Below the pieces are notes generated by a model. That model saw only the letters and a list, made by a program, of their open reading frames with translations, had not been told where the DNA came from and did not search any database. Below are positions 1 to 20,000 of a stretch of DNA of 64,000 nucleotides, piece after piece; positions within the stretch are counted from its first letter, which is position 1, and each line of letters opens with the position of its first letter. Source of the DNA: Hydractinia symbiolongicarpus (taxonomy: Eukaryota; Cnidaria; Hydrozoa; Anthoathecata; Hydractiniidae); assembly GCF_029227915.1 (NCBI RefSeq), contig NC_079886.1, positions 23,660,501-23,724,500 of the forward strand, given 5' to 3'. The translations under genes were made by a program, and so were the position numbers.

Positions 1-19
1 TTCCTGAGTTTTCTATACT

Positions 20-302
20 GGATGCAACGTGATTTCTTGACGTAACATGGGTAAAAGGTAAAAAAGAAACGGTTATTAAACTGCTTCGCAAAAGCTGATA
101 TTTCAAAAGAAAAGCAAGCCAAATCTTTGTTAGAGGCTGATGATTCTTTCAAAGATCTACAGGAACAGTGTTGGATAAGTTAGTTGTTCATATGCCTGAG
201 TTTTTTCCCGAAGGAGTCATTACTGCTGACATTGTATCTGCTGATGACTCTGTCATAAACACGGAACCAGTTATGACCGATGACGAAACCTTGTGGAGAT
301 AA
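20..302 (+). pseudogene. pogo/Tigger-like transposase, C-terminal remnant
   Basis: Reading the + strand gives WVKGKKETVI, then DISKEKQAKSLLEADDSF, and after a one-base shift near 172 gives LDKLVVHMPEFFPEG, NTEPVMTDDETLWR and a stop near 302. The acidic run, the 'DSF..LQ' segment and the 'EPVMTDDE' tail resemble the C-terminus of pogo/Tigger DDE transposases (Tc1/mariner superfamily), which lies after the catalytic core. The catalytic region is absent and would lie left of the window. The frameshift and lack of introns mark it as a dead copy. The family assignment rests on recalled similarity of a short tail, so it is moderate. Confidence 0.5.
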
Positions 303-360
303 TGATTTTCCATTCTCCATATGCCCCGCTTTTGGCACACAATAGCCTAGACTCTAAACA

Positions 361-735
361 ACAGTGTAGCATGGAGCGTACTTTCCTTGTAGTAGAATGT
401 ATTAAAGCGTAATTTTTCGTAGCGATGTGTAGCAGTATGTTATTTTCTGTAGCAGGCCGTAGTAAGGCGTATTTCTCTGTAGTAGCCTGTAGTGGAGCGT
501 ATTTCTCTGTAGTAGCCTGTAGTAGAGCTATTTCTCTGTAGTAGCGTGTAGTGGAGCGTACTTCTCTGTAGTAGCTTGTAGTAGAGCGTATTTCTCTGTA
601 TAGAGTGTAGTAGGCTGTAGTGGCCTATAGTGGAGTGTAGTTGGCTGTAGTAGAGCATAGTAGATTGTACTTTTTAGTAGTGGGGCGTATTTCTCTGTAT
701 AAAAGCAAAGTAGGGATGCCTTTCTTCGTAGTAGA
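361..735. repeat. GTAGTAG-rich minisatellite
   Basis: About ten degenerate copies of a unit of roughly 30 bp follow the pattern TAGTAGcctGTAGTgGAGCG plus TATTTCTCTG. The unit is itself built from GTAGTAG blocks. The open frame read from the opposite strand here is a by-product of the repeat and is not a gene. Confidence 0.85.
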
Positions 736-780
736 GTGTGGTACGGCGTCTTTTTCTATTGGTGTGCAAGATAATTGCCC

Positions 781-2870
781 ACTTTTAGAATGGGAGTAAA
801 AAGCTAATTAAAATTCATCGCTATACCAACTCTATTCACACATCGTCAGTTTGTTTCAGCCTTACAGCATACATCACAAGCAATGTCTTTCTTTAGGACC
901 ATATGTGAACCTGAGTGGTCACTATTACGCTAGTATTAATGCACAAATCGTCAATTCTTTACAAGTTATTTCTGCGCAAATTGAGTTTCCCCATGATTTT
1001 TGAATGTCGTTAACTGTTACACAAAAAGTCAAAATTTCGGTACTTTTAAGCAGGAACTTGAAAGATTGCTCGTAATGTCATCCATACTTCATAATTTTCC
1101 ACTAAAGTCACCAGAAGTCTGAAAATTGCTCAACAGTTTTTAAAATTTGCAGAAATAATACCAGACTTCATAGAAAAAGTATATAGAGGCTTTCAAACGT
1201 GGCTTGAAAACCATAACGCGATAATGGTGATCCTACACTATACGACACGAAACTATTTGTAAGTGTAAATTTATCCTTTCTACTTAGCGTCTAGCACGAG
1301 AATGGGATTGATATCTTAGGCTATTGTGTAGTTAAGTCGCTGTTGTGCTAGCACGGTTTTCGTAGCTTAAATGGAAGTAATAAATAAATGCACTAGGGTT
1401 TCATTCACGGAACCCTCGTTGATAGCAGTACCAATAGGAACTGAAAAGACTTTCTTGGGCAAAAAATTTCAATAATGATTAACAAAAGTTAAACTTGTCC
1501 GAAGAAATAAAAATCAGTGATAAAATAAGTGATGATAAGTCGTGCTCTAGGGCCTACAAAAAAATTCTATATATTGAAACAAGAAGGTGATTAATTAATG
1601 AATTATCTGTAAAGCTACAATCCTCTTTATAAATTATTGGACAAACGAGTTTTAAAGCCTATTTAACCCTCTTCCCCTCTCTAACCAATGTTAATTTTGT
1701 GTTGACTAACCGCAACAAAAAAAGCGATTCACTCTAAAACAAGTCTCCAACCAATACTTAAAACCGAGAGGAGTGCCTCTTTAATAGATTTTTTAAACAG
1801 GATTGTATCTACGACGCCGCTTTTAAGGATCATTTTTACAGCGGAGGTGTTTAAGTTACAAATGCACCAATCAGTTTTTAATGTTTGTTTTATTAACCAA
1901 TCAAGTTAACGTACATCAACACGGAGAACATACATGTCTTCATTCATAAATAATACATTATTCTTTGCAATATATATATACATGCATATGTACAATATAA
2001 ACAAAAAAATATCAACGCAATAAAAAAAATTCTCACTATGGTGCTGCTTTTACCCTAGATCGTCACGTGATAATTTTATCATAAGAATCAATACAGAAAA
2101 TCACATACAATGATTGATAATTTGGGGAAATACTTTAGTTTTCAATAAAGCTGAGGTATTTTCCAAAAACACTAAATTTCAGGACTTTTTTAGTACTCCC
2201 GTTTTCTGATCTTTTTGCAGGAGAATTTTTTTAAAAAAAAATCAGTATTCTGTCCAAAAGTATATCCAAGACAGTAGTTCTAGAACACACATAAGACAGA
2301 CCTTTGTTTTCAAATAGCAAAAAAAAAATAAAAAAATATCAGTTAATTTTTTTGCTACTTGGAAACAAAGACCTCTAAATTAGTCACTTTTTTACCGTTT
2401 TTCCTTCTTCTGAAAGCAAGAGCATTTTAGCAGGATGTTTTTATTACATTCTATTTAAAATGTAATAACTCAAAAACTATATGTATATATATATACCGAA
2501 CTGAACAAACCTGTTACTTTGTGAAACTTGCTGTTGATCAACACAATAATACTCATATACACACTCGTGCATACAACTTGATATCATATACGCAAGCTCT
2601 TCGGCAGCTACAAAGACAACGCCACTAAACGTTGCATAAATAACTTAACTTACAAGCAACCTTAACAGTATATAGTATTATAAAAAAATTCTTTATATAT
2701 TAACACAGCCCAAGGAGACTTTCAAAATTTCTTAAAAGCAACGAATTGTTTCTTCACCACCATCTCTAGCCTTGGTTTAAACGATATTAACGAGAAAAGA
2801 TTTTTAACCAAAACTGTCATGAAACGCAAAGGCTTGACGTCACAACTTTTTTTGGCGATGTTTTGAAGTA
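781..2870. other. intergenic, no gene seen
   Basis: AT-rich sequence with homopolymer runs and short TATATA tracts. I see no conserved coding frame. On the minus strand an AATAAA-like signal (plus-strand TTTATT at about 2439) lies some 430 bp beyond the CDK2 stop and could serve as its polyadenylation signal; this is only suggestive. Confidence 0.5.
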
Positions 2871-11634
<8,764 letters not shown>

Positions 11635-12128
11635 GGCTAAAAAAAATAAGGTGAAGCTAATTGAAGATTTAAATTAAATTTTTTCTTCCATCCAATCCAA
11701 GATTAACTTTTTTGTGCCTGCCTTTTCTTTTCAACGTATGTTAATTTTCCCGCGTATTTGGAAATCGAGAATCATATACATTGGGTAAGCGAGTTTTCGC
11801 GCCATTCAAATGTAAACAAACTACAAAGATAGTCAGTGTGAAACCAAACAAAACAAGAACTCGAGAAGGTAAGAAAGGAATTGTCAATATTACTTAGCGT
11901 GTGCTGCAAATAAAAAAATGGCATCAGTAGTAACCCAAGTACTTGTCTTTAGCTGCTTTTTTACCTTCAGGTAGTTTTCTTAATAGTGGGTTTAGTGTTG
12001 AAAGAGATGGGGCACACGTCCTATCATATACCATAATCATTCATTGTTGTTTTTAATTTACCCAGCCTGCTAGCTAGCTATATTGACTGTAGTAAATTTG
12101 ATTTTTTATATATTTATTTTTTAGCAAC
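11635..12128. promoter_or_regulatory. bidirectional CDK2/FUOM promoter with two E2F-like sites
   Basis: Only 494 bp separate the divergent start codons. TTTTCCCGCG at 11745-11754 and TTTTCGCGCC at 11794-11803 both match the E2F consensus (TTTSSCGC, TTTCGCGC). TTCAAA (TTTGAA on the CDK2 strand) follows at 11805-11810 and matches the core of the CHR element used by DREAM/MuvB. CpG-containing sites stand out in this AT-rich sequence. E2F control of G1/S genes is well established; its use here is inferred. Transcription starts and 5' UTRs are not visible. Confidence 0.6.
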
Positions 12129-13243
12129 ATGGTAATGTTAAAGGGAATTCCAAGAATACTAACACCAGATCTATTGAGAGTTTTGGCACAGATGGGACAT
12201 GGAGACGAAATTGTCATTGCTGATGCCAATTTTCCAAGTGCTTCAATTGCTAAGGCTGGACCTGAACTGGTATGGTGTAAATTGACAAAATTTATTAAGT
12301 TAACATTTTCCACAAGTGATAAACTTTCAAAAATAAAGAGAAGTTAGGGTTTTGCAGCAGAACTTCCTAAAGAGGATTCATAAGTCAAGTATGTTCACAA
12401 CTCAAGCACAGTATGCACTAAATTAAACCAGGCTTTTTCCAACTGGACACAGTGTTTTGTGGAACTTTAAACAGCATTAAAACTTCTTTGTTTTTTTTTT
12501 CTTGTCAAGTGCCCACAAGACTTTGTATTGTAGCTTTTAACTCACTTCTTTTTTGTATACTTCTTTTTTGGTATGCAGCAGCCATTTTCTTGAGTTCAAA
12601 TGTCTTTGTTTTTCTTCGAATTTCAAAATTGGATGATTGGGGCCTTTTTACACTCAAGAAATCGAATTAGAGAAAGAATTTCTCCATATGTACCTAAATC
12701 GAATTATGGAGGTTCGTTTATGACAGTTACTTAAGGAAATTTGACGGTGACATTGAATTTGATCGATATAATGGAGCTGTAGATTTCAAAAATGGCAGCT
12801 AAAATGTATTAGTTTATTAAGTCAAACTCATAATTGTTTTTAAAATTGGTTTGCCTGGATGATCCTTAGATATAAATGCTAATATTCTTTAGATATAGAT
12901 GCTAATATTCCTTTGCACTGTTTATTAGATTCGAGCTGATGGTCATGGTGGGGTTGAGATACTAAAGGCAATCCTTCAACTGCTGCCTTTAGATATGTAT
13001 GTATCTGCTCCTGCAAGTCTAATGGACCCTGTCGAGGCTGACAAGAAGAAAGGATTAAAAACACCAATCTGGGACGAGTATAAAGCTGCAATGAATGCTT
13101 CAGAGGGTCAAACTGTTGGTGTTCAATTAATCGAAAGATTTCAATTTTACGAACACGCAAAAAAAACTTTTGCGGTTGTAGCGACAGGAGAAACTGCACT
13201 ATATGCTAACATTATTTTAAAGAAGGGTGTGCTGACTAATTAA
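12129..13243 (+). CDS. FUOM: fucose mutarotase (RbsD/FucU family), 2 exons
   Basis: Interconverts alpha- and beta-L-fucose in the cytosol, feeding the salvage pathway to GDP-fucose. Exon 1 is 12129-12269 (ends GAACTG|gtatgg) and exon 2 is 12929-13243 (after tttattag), joined in phase 0: 456 bp, 151 aa (human FUOM is 154). The N-terminus MVMLKGIPRILTPDLL runs into MGHGDEIVIADANFP, which carries the conserved catalytic His of the RbsD/FucU fold. Exon 2 begins IRADGHGG and includes LLPLDMYVSAPA, IERFQFYEHAKK and the family signature FAVVATGETALYANIILKKG, then TN-stop. AATAAA at about 13526 could be the polyadenylation signal. The ATG follows the intergenic region shared with CDK2. All family landmarks are present. 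Confidence 0.95.
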
Positions 13244-16200
13244 CTCAACTAAGTTTATGTCACTTCTTTTTTTAACACAACTTTTTTATTTAATTTTATG
13301 GACACTGATATAAAATTAGCTTTCACTTCTTTATACCATATATGTATATATATGATGGCTATATACCGTGTTTCTTAGCTACCATCATCGTGTGCCTAAA
13401 GGAAACACCGTAAAATCGCAATACTGTGGACGAATTTTAATGTCAAGGAATTATATATATATTATGCACATATAAATTTTGTTATAGACAATTATTTTTT
13501 TTCTTTTTTTTGTAATTAGAACGAAATAAATACGCATTAACGCATTATTTTTTATGGTATTTTGTACTCTTCTATCAAACCCTCACATAAGGGAAAAGCA
13601 GTCCTGAGGGGAAGGGAGGGATATGTAATAACAATCAAAAACAAACAAATTGGTTAATTTTGGCAAATAGCTGGTTATAAAGCTCATTCCATTTTGTTCA
13701 GATATTTAATCAAACTTTGCGCAGGAGAATTGTGTAGCATTGCCTGTACAGTGAGCAACTCTTTTAAAAACAACTAAAATTGAAATAAAATGATATTGAT
13801 ATTGTTAACTTCTTTTCGTGTCGTTTTTTCTGATCTCTAGTTTCCTGAATTTGACGTGAATAGTTTAGTGTAGATATTAGGTAAAAGTTTGACATTATTA
13901 TTTTTAGCAGTTTTTTTTGTTAACCTTGGAAATGTAGGCTACTCATTTGCTTGCTTATTGTAGAACAAAAAATACACTGACACTAGACATCCACCCCATC
14001 ATTCCTGAGGACTTGATTGTTATAAAGTTACTCCAGATGATTTGGAGGATAAATCGAGTTATTAATGGTGCCAAATATAAACAATCTATGCATCCTTCTC
14101 AATTACTTATATTTTAGGATACTAATTATTTTTTGACCAACGCATTAAGGGTAATATATCGCGTTACGAACGAGAGCCTTGCCCTGCTAAAGGCTGGCAT
14201 CATAGAGATTAAAATATGCAGTGGGAAAACTTTTGTAACGTCATTTAGAAACAAAGGCTACAGTTGCGTGCTTCCTAGGTGGAACCATTCCAAATGGCCA
14301 ACTAAACGAAGTCATCGCGGTAGCTTAAACTGCTCCATGAAGTATCAATTGGGAGCGTCACCAAACTTCGCGAAATATTTACACTCCGGTCTAGCATATG
14401 TCCACCCATTTCAAATACAATATTTTCAGTATTTCAAAATAAGAATTCGGAAAACGTTTTATCCTTACCGCGCTTCTTTTTTTAAGCGTGGTCTCCTCTA
14501 GGCGTTTAACTGCGTATAAAGTATCTTTATTGAGCATGTTTTAAACGCAGTTATACGCGTAGTGGAGACATGCGCTCAAACACATTTATATGCACATAGA
14601 CGCACTTACACGCCTCAAAAACTTAAACGCGAAGAACAAAACTTTTTATTATTGGCGTTTAAGGGCGAATCTCCACGGGACGATTTTTACGACGATCGTC
14701 ATAAATACTCGAATTTAATTAGTCGCAATTTTCGTCATGACAAAAAGTTGAATTGGTTTCTACTTTTCGTCACAATAATTATTACGAATGTCGTCTAGTG
14801 GAGATTCGGCTGAAAGTTCAAAAAATACCGACGAAAAACCATGCTTCAAAGGAGTTCAAATGGACTTCAACCACGTTTTTTTTCAAAAAAAACTAGATTT
14901 TTACAAAAATTTCTGTTTCATGAGAGTAGTTTTGTGATTTTTTGAAAAGTCAAAATAGAGAAAAATTCTCTGAGTTTGTTTTAAAATAAAAAAACTAACC
15001 GAACAGATAAAAAACTATCCCATTCTTTATGATAAAAGCCACAAAGAATATAAAGAAAGGAATACAATAAAAAATTCTTGGCAAGATATCCCTGATGGAT
15101 TGAATTTTATCGAACATGGTAAGCACGAAATTCATTTGTTATTTGTAATATTCACTTGTAATCAATTCATAAATACTATTTATTTAACAAATATATTTTC
15201 GTAACAGCTCTGCAGCAAAGCGTATTTTCAAGAAGTGGTATATGGAAAAGTGAAATGCTTTGAAAAGGGTTGATAGATCTGGTACATCATCAAGTGTCCA
15301 TAACAATGCTGAAAAAGTTGCTGATAGGGTTTTCCAACCCAAAACTTGTGTTTTAGTTTTTTGAATTTTTTATTTATTTTTCACCAATAGTAATAATAAA
15401 GAAAGAATGCAATATACATGAAAAAAAGAAGCAACAAAGGATGAAAACTAAAACAAGTTAAAAATAAAGATAATATCAAAAAACATGGAGACCTAGTGAA
15501 AAGTTTAATATTCTTAACAATTTGACATTTTGCCTGTATTTATAAATTTCCTGACAATTTCTGACATTCCTGACAGAGTAGGCACCCACAAATACGTCAG
15601 ATTTTCGAAAATCTCTCTGCTAATTAATATACGAGACAACGAAGTCTATGGACAACCTGTTGAATAAAACAAAGCTATGAAATTGAGCCTCATCCTCCTC
15701 GCCCAGGTTGTTTGTGATAACGCAAGTAGTTGCAACGTCGAAAGTTACCGATAAAAGGATTTGATGGTGAATACATGGTTTCTTCGCACAGACAGAATAA
15801 ATAAAATCAAAACAACAGCATTAACAAAAAAAATCGATCGATTTGTGACGTCATTGTCTTGAACACGATTCGAAACACGTAGGGGAATAAAAAAAACTGC
15901 CATGAAAATTCGCATTCCTTGTGGATAACAAGACAGGAAGCTTTGTCAGCGTAAAACAATTGAATAGCTCGACAAAATCAGGTAAAATTCTAATGTATAT
16001 GTATAGCATGGTGTCTGGTTTTAAGCGGGATCCATTCATGGTCGCCAGAGTCGCAAACGTACTCATCATACTGCACAAGGTTATTTCACTAGAAAAGTCT
16101 TTTAACAAGGTCTAGGATTAATATTCAATCAAAATCATGACTTTGACACAAGAGACTTCCGTCAACATCCAACAAGAGGGGTTTTTCTTCATTGTCATTT

Positions 16201-17048
16201 TTTACTTCATATAGATCCTATTGATGAACTTATAAAGTGGTTTCTTATAATAAAATAATTAGATCGTGATTTGAAACATCTGTGCCTTAAAAACGATCAG
16301 TGTGAGCAATACTTTAGAATGTTTCACCCGCATCTTGTGACCACCATAACGGACGAGTATAATCGGTGTGAAGTAATTGAAATAGTGCTACTGTTCAAAA
16401 ACAGTTTAAAAAAATTCATATAACCACAGAACAACTTCTAACCACCTTTTACTCACATAAAATCAATGAGAAGAAAAGTCCTTACTGTCTTTTTTCATTG
16501 TTCTCTTAATATTTACAAGAAAGTCAATCTTTAACAAATGACATTTAAAAAAGTGATCTAGTAATGAAAATTTTAGGGAACATAAAATACAATAAAAGGG
16601 GTAAAAGATTGAACCCAACGATGGAAATTTATTCATGTGGGTTCTCTTCACGAGACACAATATAACACAAGTGGGGTGAATGGGGGGAGATAGCGGGTGT
16701 GGGTATCAATACAACTAAACAGTATTATAACGCTAAAGAGGAAAAAATTGTGGAGAAAATATTAAATGTTGTCGCGTTTATAAAAAATAACTGTTCAAAT
16801 TCGTTGAACGAACAGATTCTCTTTCGTGTGTCTGTACCATCAGTGAGCAAATACTGGAAATATTTTAAATATGCCTTATCCTCTCAAAGAGTACATACGA
16901 GCTACACCACGACCCTTTTACCGCGTTAACATCCGGCTAAGGTATATTCGCATTAGCAGGGTCATATCTAGTTTTCCTAGTCGTGGTACCCCTTTTCAAT
17001 CAACATCTTGCAGCGGCTGACAAGCAGTTAAGACTCAGCTCGATATGA
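13244..17048. other. FUOM/TLK convergent intergenic region
   Basis: Holds the 3' flanks of two convergent genes. Apart from the inverted-repeat elements at 14490-14815 I see no coding or RNA gene. Open frames at 14133-14501, 15921-16115 and 16699-16929 show no recognisable motif. AATAAA on the minus strand near 16627 could end TLK transcripts, giving a 3' UTR of about 420 bp. Confidence 0.5.
14490..14815. mobile_element. two adjacent MITE-like hairpins sharing a GTGGAGA end
   Basis: The first hairpin (about 14487-14575) pairs GCGTGGTCTCCTCTAGGCGT with the complement of CGCGTAGTGGAGACATGCGC, with GTTTAACTGCG arms. The second (about 14668-14810) pairs GAATCTCCACGGGACGA with TCGTCTAGTGGAGATTC. 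Both share the CTCCAC/GTGGAG core. Short paired ends and no coding capacity indicate non-autonomous DNA transposons, perhaps one nested in or beside a relative. Target-site duplications were not resolved. Confidence 0.5.
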
Positions 17049-20000
17049 TTAATTTGACGAGCTAGATTCAGAAGGGTTGCTTCTGCTGGCAGAATTCATG
17101 CTGCTGTACAACAGCTCCAACTTTCGGGCCTCTGCTTGAGCTTTCTTTGGTTTTAAGTAAGGGTCTACTGCCAGTTGGAAGACATCCACTCGATCATCCT
17201 TCTTGTATGTTAAACATTTTCTTATGAAGTTCTAAAATGATTATGCTTATTAAGTTTAAATAAGAATATGAGCAAAAAGTTAGAACAGCAACAAAGAATC
17301 TAAAGTCAACAATGGCATTAAAGAATTAAGGTAAAAAATGGCATCGTTCTTTACCTTAGCTTCGACGCTTACAGCAGGTTTTGTTGGAAATTCAATATTC
17401 GTCGCTTTTAAAATTGTGTTCTGTTCTAGTATGCTTGCTTGTGAAAGATTGTGACCAAATGGCTAAATAAGAAATTTAAAAGAGAATAGAGGTGGAGGGA
17501 AAGGAAGCAAAAAATAGCCACAAATCAGATGGAAAATGTATCATCAACGTAAAATAATCACACAAAACTTGGTTTTATCACATTTGTATTTGATGTTTGG
17601 ATAACAATAATTAAAGTACCTTTCTCCCATAGAGAGCTTGATAAAAGATAATACCAACAGACCAAACATCCACCTACACAAACAAGAAGAGACACTATTA
17701 TTATATTATTTGCCCTTCGTCTGTCTGTGAGCAAAAATGCTAGTTGCGAGTAATGGAAGGCAAATTCCCGTGGATTTTTTCACGGGCTAACGACCAATGA
17801 AGATAAATTGTTCATACAGCAGCTTTGTAGTAGAAATATACGGAGCCTCGAGAAAATTTTTAAGCTTAGAAAACGCAGGTTAGCCTTATTCTAAAAAATC
17901 TATTTTCAACATACCTTTGAAGAAATTTTTGGAGGCGCCTTTCCAACCACAAAACATTCTGGTGGTAAATACCAGTAGGTACCAGCCCCTTGTGACGTCA
18001 AGTCCATACTGTCGGTGTCCGTATCTTCAGGTAATATTTTACTGAGTCCAAAATCTGTCAGTTTTACATCCCAGCTCATAACACCGCTACCAAGTAAAAT
18101 GTTTCCTAAAATGAAACAAAAGACAAAATAATCAATAGATATTGGAATAAATGCTAAATTTCCAAGATTATACGCAAAAGCAATCATTTAGGGATTTTTA
18201 ATTATACCCAGGCACTTTTAACTCATGAAAGTTGACTTGAAAATGATCACAACAGACTCAAGACAGGATCTTATAGGTTATTCGGCTAGATCAGAAACCT
18301 GAAACTGTGATAATTCTTGCTAACATCAGCATGACCTGTTTTCTCGATTTACTTAACCTTCGCGGATCGTCGCGTTAATTGTACCATAATGCGAACGTCG
18401 CAAAAACTGTGAGAAACGCATTTTTAACGTTCCTCTCCTATCCCACACGTACCTACGTTTTTAGTTCTGCGAGAGGAAATTCAAAAATAACGAAAAAGCA
18501 AAATAATAACCAGAGTAAGCTTTACGCATCGGAAGTTTTAACAACAATCATTTTGTGCATGCCCTGTTTTTTTCTTACAATGTTTGCTGATGCACCGGTG
18601 GCAAGCAGTATTCAGAATTAAAAATGAAGTGTTTACTCGTAAATATTTCAGATTAAGGACGGTTTCAACGTAAACTAACATGGTCGAATATATTGAATCG
18701 ATCGACAGAAAGTAGGAAGCAATTTCTTGCGACCATTTCATTTAAAAGGAAACTCCTTTTTTTTCTTATCCAATCGGTTCTGTTTTATTGTAGTTTTATA
18801 CCGTATTTATAAAGAAACGTTACAGTATATGGTCACACTTACCCGGCTTGAGATCGTAATGAATAACTGGAGGTTTTCGTTCGTTAAGGTATTTTAACGC
18901 ACTAACAACCTGTTAAAAAAATGTAAAGATCAAAAAATACATAAATTTACATAAATTTAAAAAAGCAAATGAAGGTAACAATATACAATTTTTTTTGAAG
19001 AACAAATTATATTTTAGAACATATGGCTTCAGAAGTCCAAAACTTTAGAACGTTTAAGAACATTTGAGACTTTGTCAATACCAAGAATGCTCCCCTAAAT
19101 TTTAGAAATTAAAAACAATTAAAAATTAGGAACAATATAAAAACAATTTAAAAACATTTTAAAGCTTAAGGACATTCAACGATTTCCGTCGAGTTGAGTG
19201 TTCTTATAATATAATTGGAATGCTATCGTGGAAAGCTAATAAATTGGTACCTGCATTACTATAGCTCGAGCCTAAAAACAAATAAATAAAATTATAATAT
19301 TTACAAGGACTCTACAAATAAAAAGCAATACAATAAAAAAACATAGTCACAACTAAGTAAGAGGGTCAAACAAAACTAATGATCAGGTAAGCTAGAAAAT
19401 TAATAGAAATATAAAAAAATACATAGAATTTTAAACTTTTCTCTAATATTGTAATTTTTTGAAGATTTTAAAGGATCTAAAATGAGCTTTTTCTTAATAC
19501 AAGACTTTACAGCATTTCACCATGAATAACATTCGAATTTCACCAAAACATTTAGTAATGTTTAGTAACAAAAAATGGCTCGTGCTTTAAAATGTAACTT
19601 TAAAATGCAATGCTGTTTACACATTTCAAAAGTTATGAATTCAACCATATTAACATAATTTTTTTACCTCTTTCTCAGGAATAGTTTTATTTTGTTTTAA
19701 CATAAAATCGAGATCATTACCAGAACAATAATCGAGCACAGTAACGAAGCTATCGAGACAAAAAAAGGTTAACAATTATTTTAAGAGTAGTATACCTTGT
19801 GTGTGTTTTGGCGAGGGCAGTAATAGTTTAAAATAAATTTTATAACAAAACCACTTTATTATATTACAATGGAAGCCACACTATAACAATAACGAAAAAA
19901 GAAAATCCCCACGACGTACCTATTAGAATCTATTTCAAATACATCATGTAAATGAACTATCCTCTAAAAAAACATAAAAATATATATTACACATGTTGCT

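Noticed and set aside
12879-13199. 106-codon minus-strand frame
   Set aside because: Antisense shadow of fucose mutarotase exon 2.
14133-14501. 122-codon plus-strand frame in the FUOM/TLK intergenic region
   Set aside because: No recognisable family motif; it runs into the MITE hairpin and has no plausible splice context.
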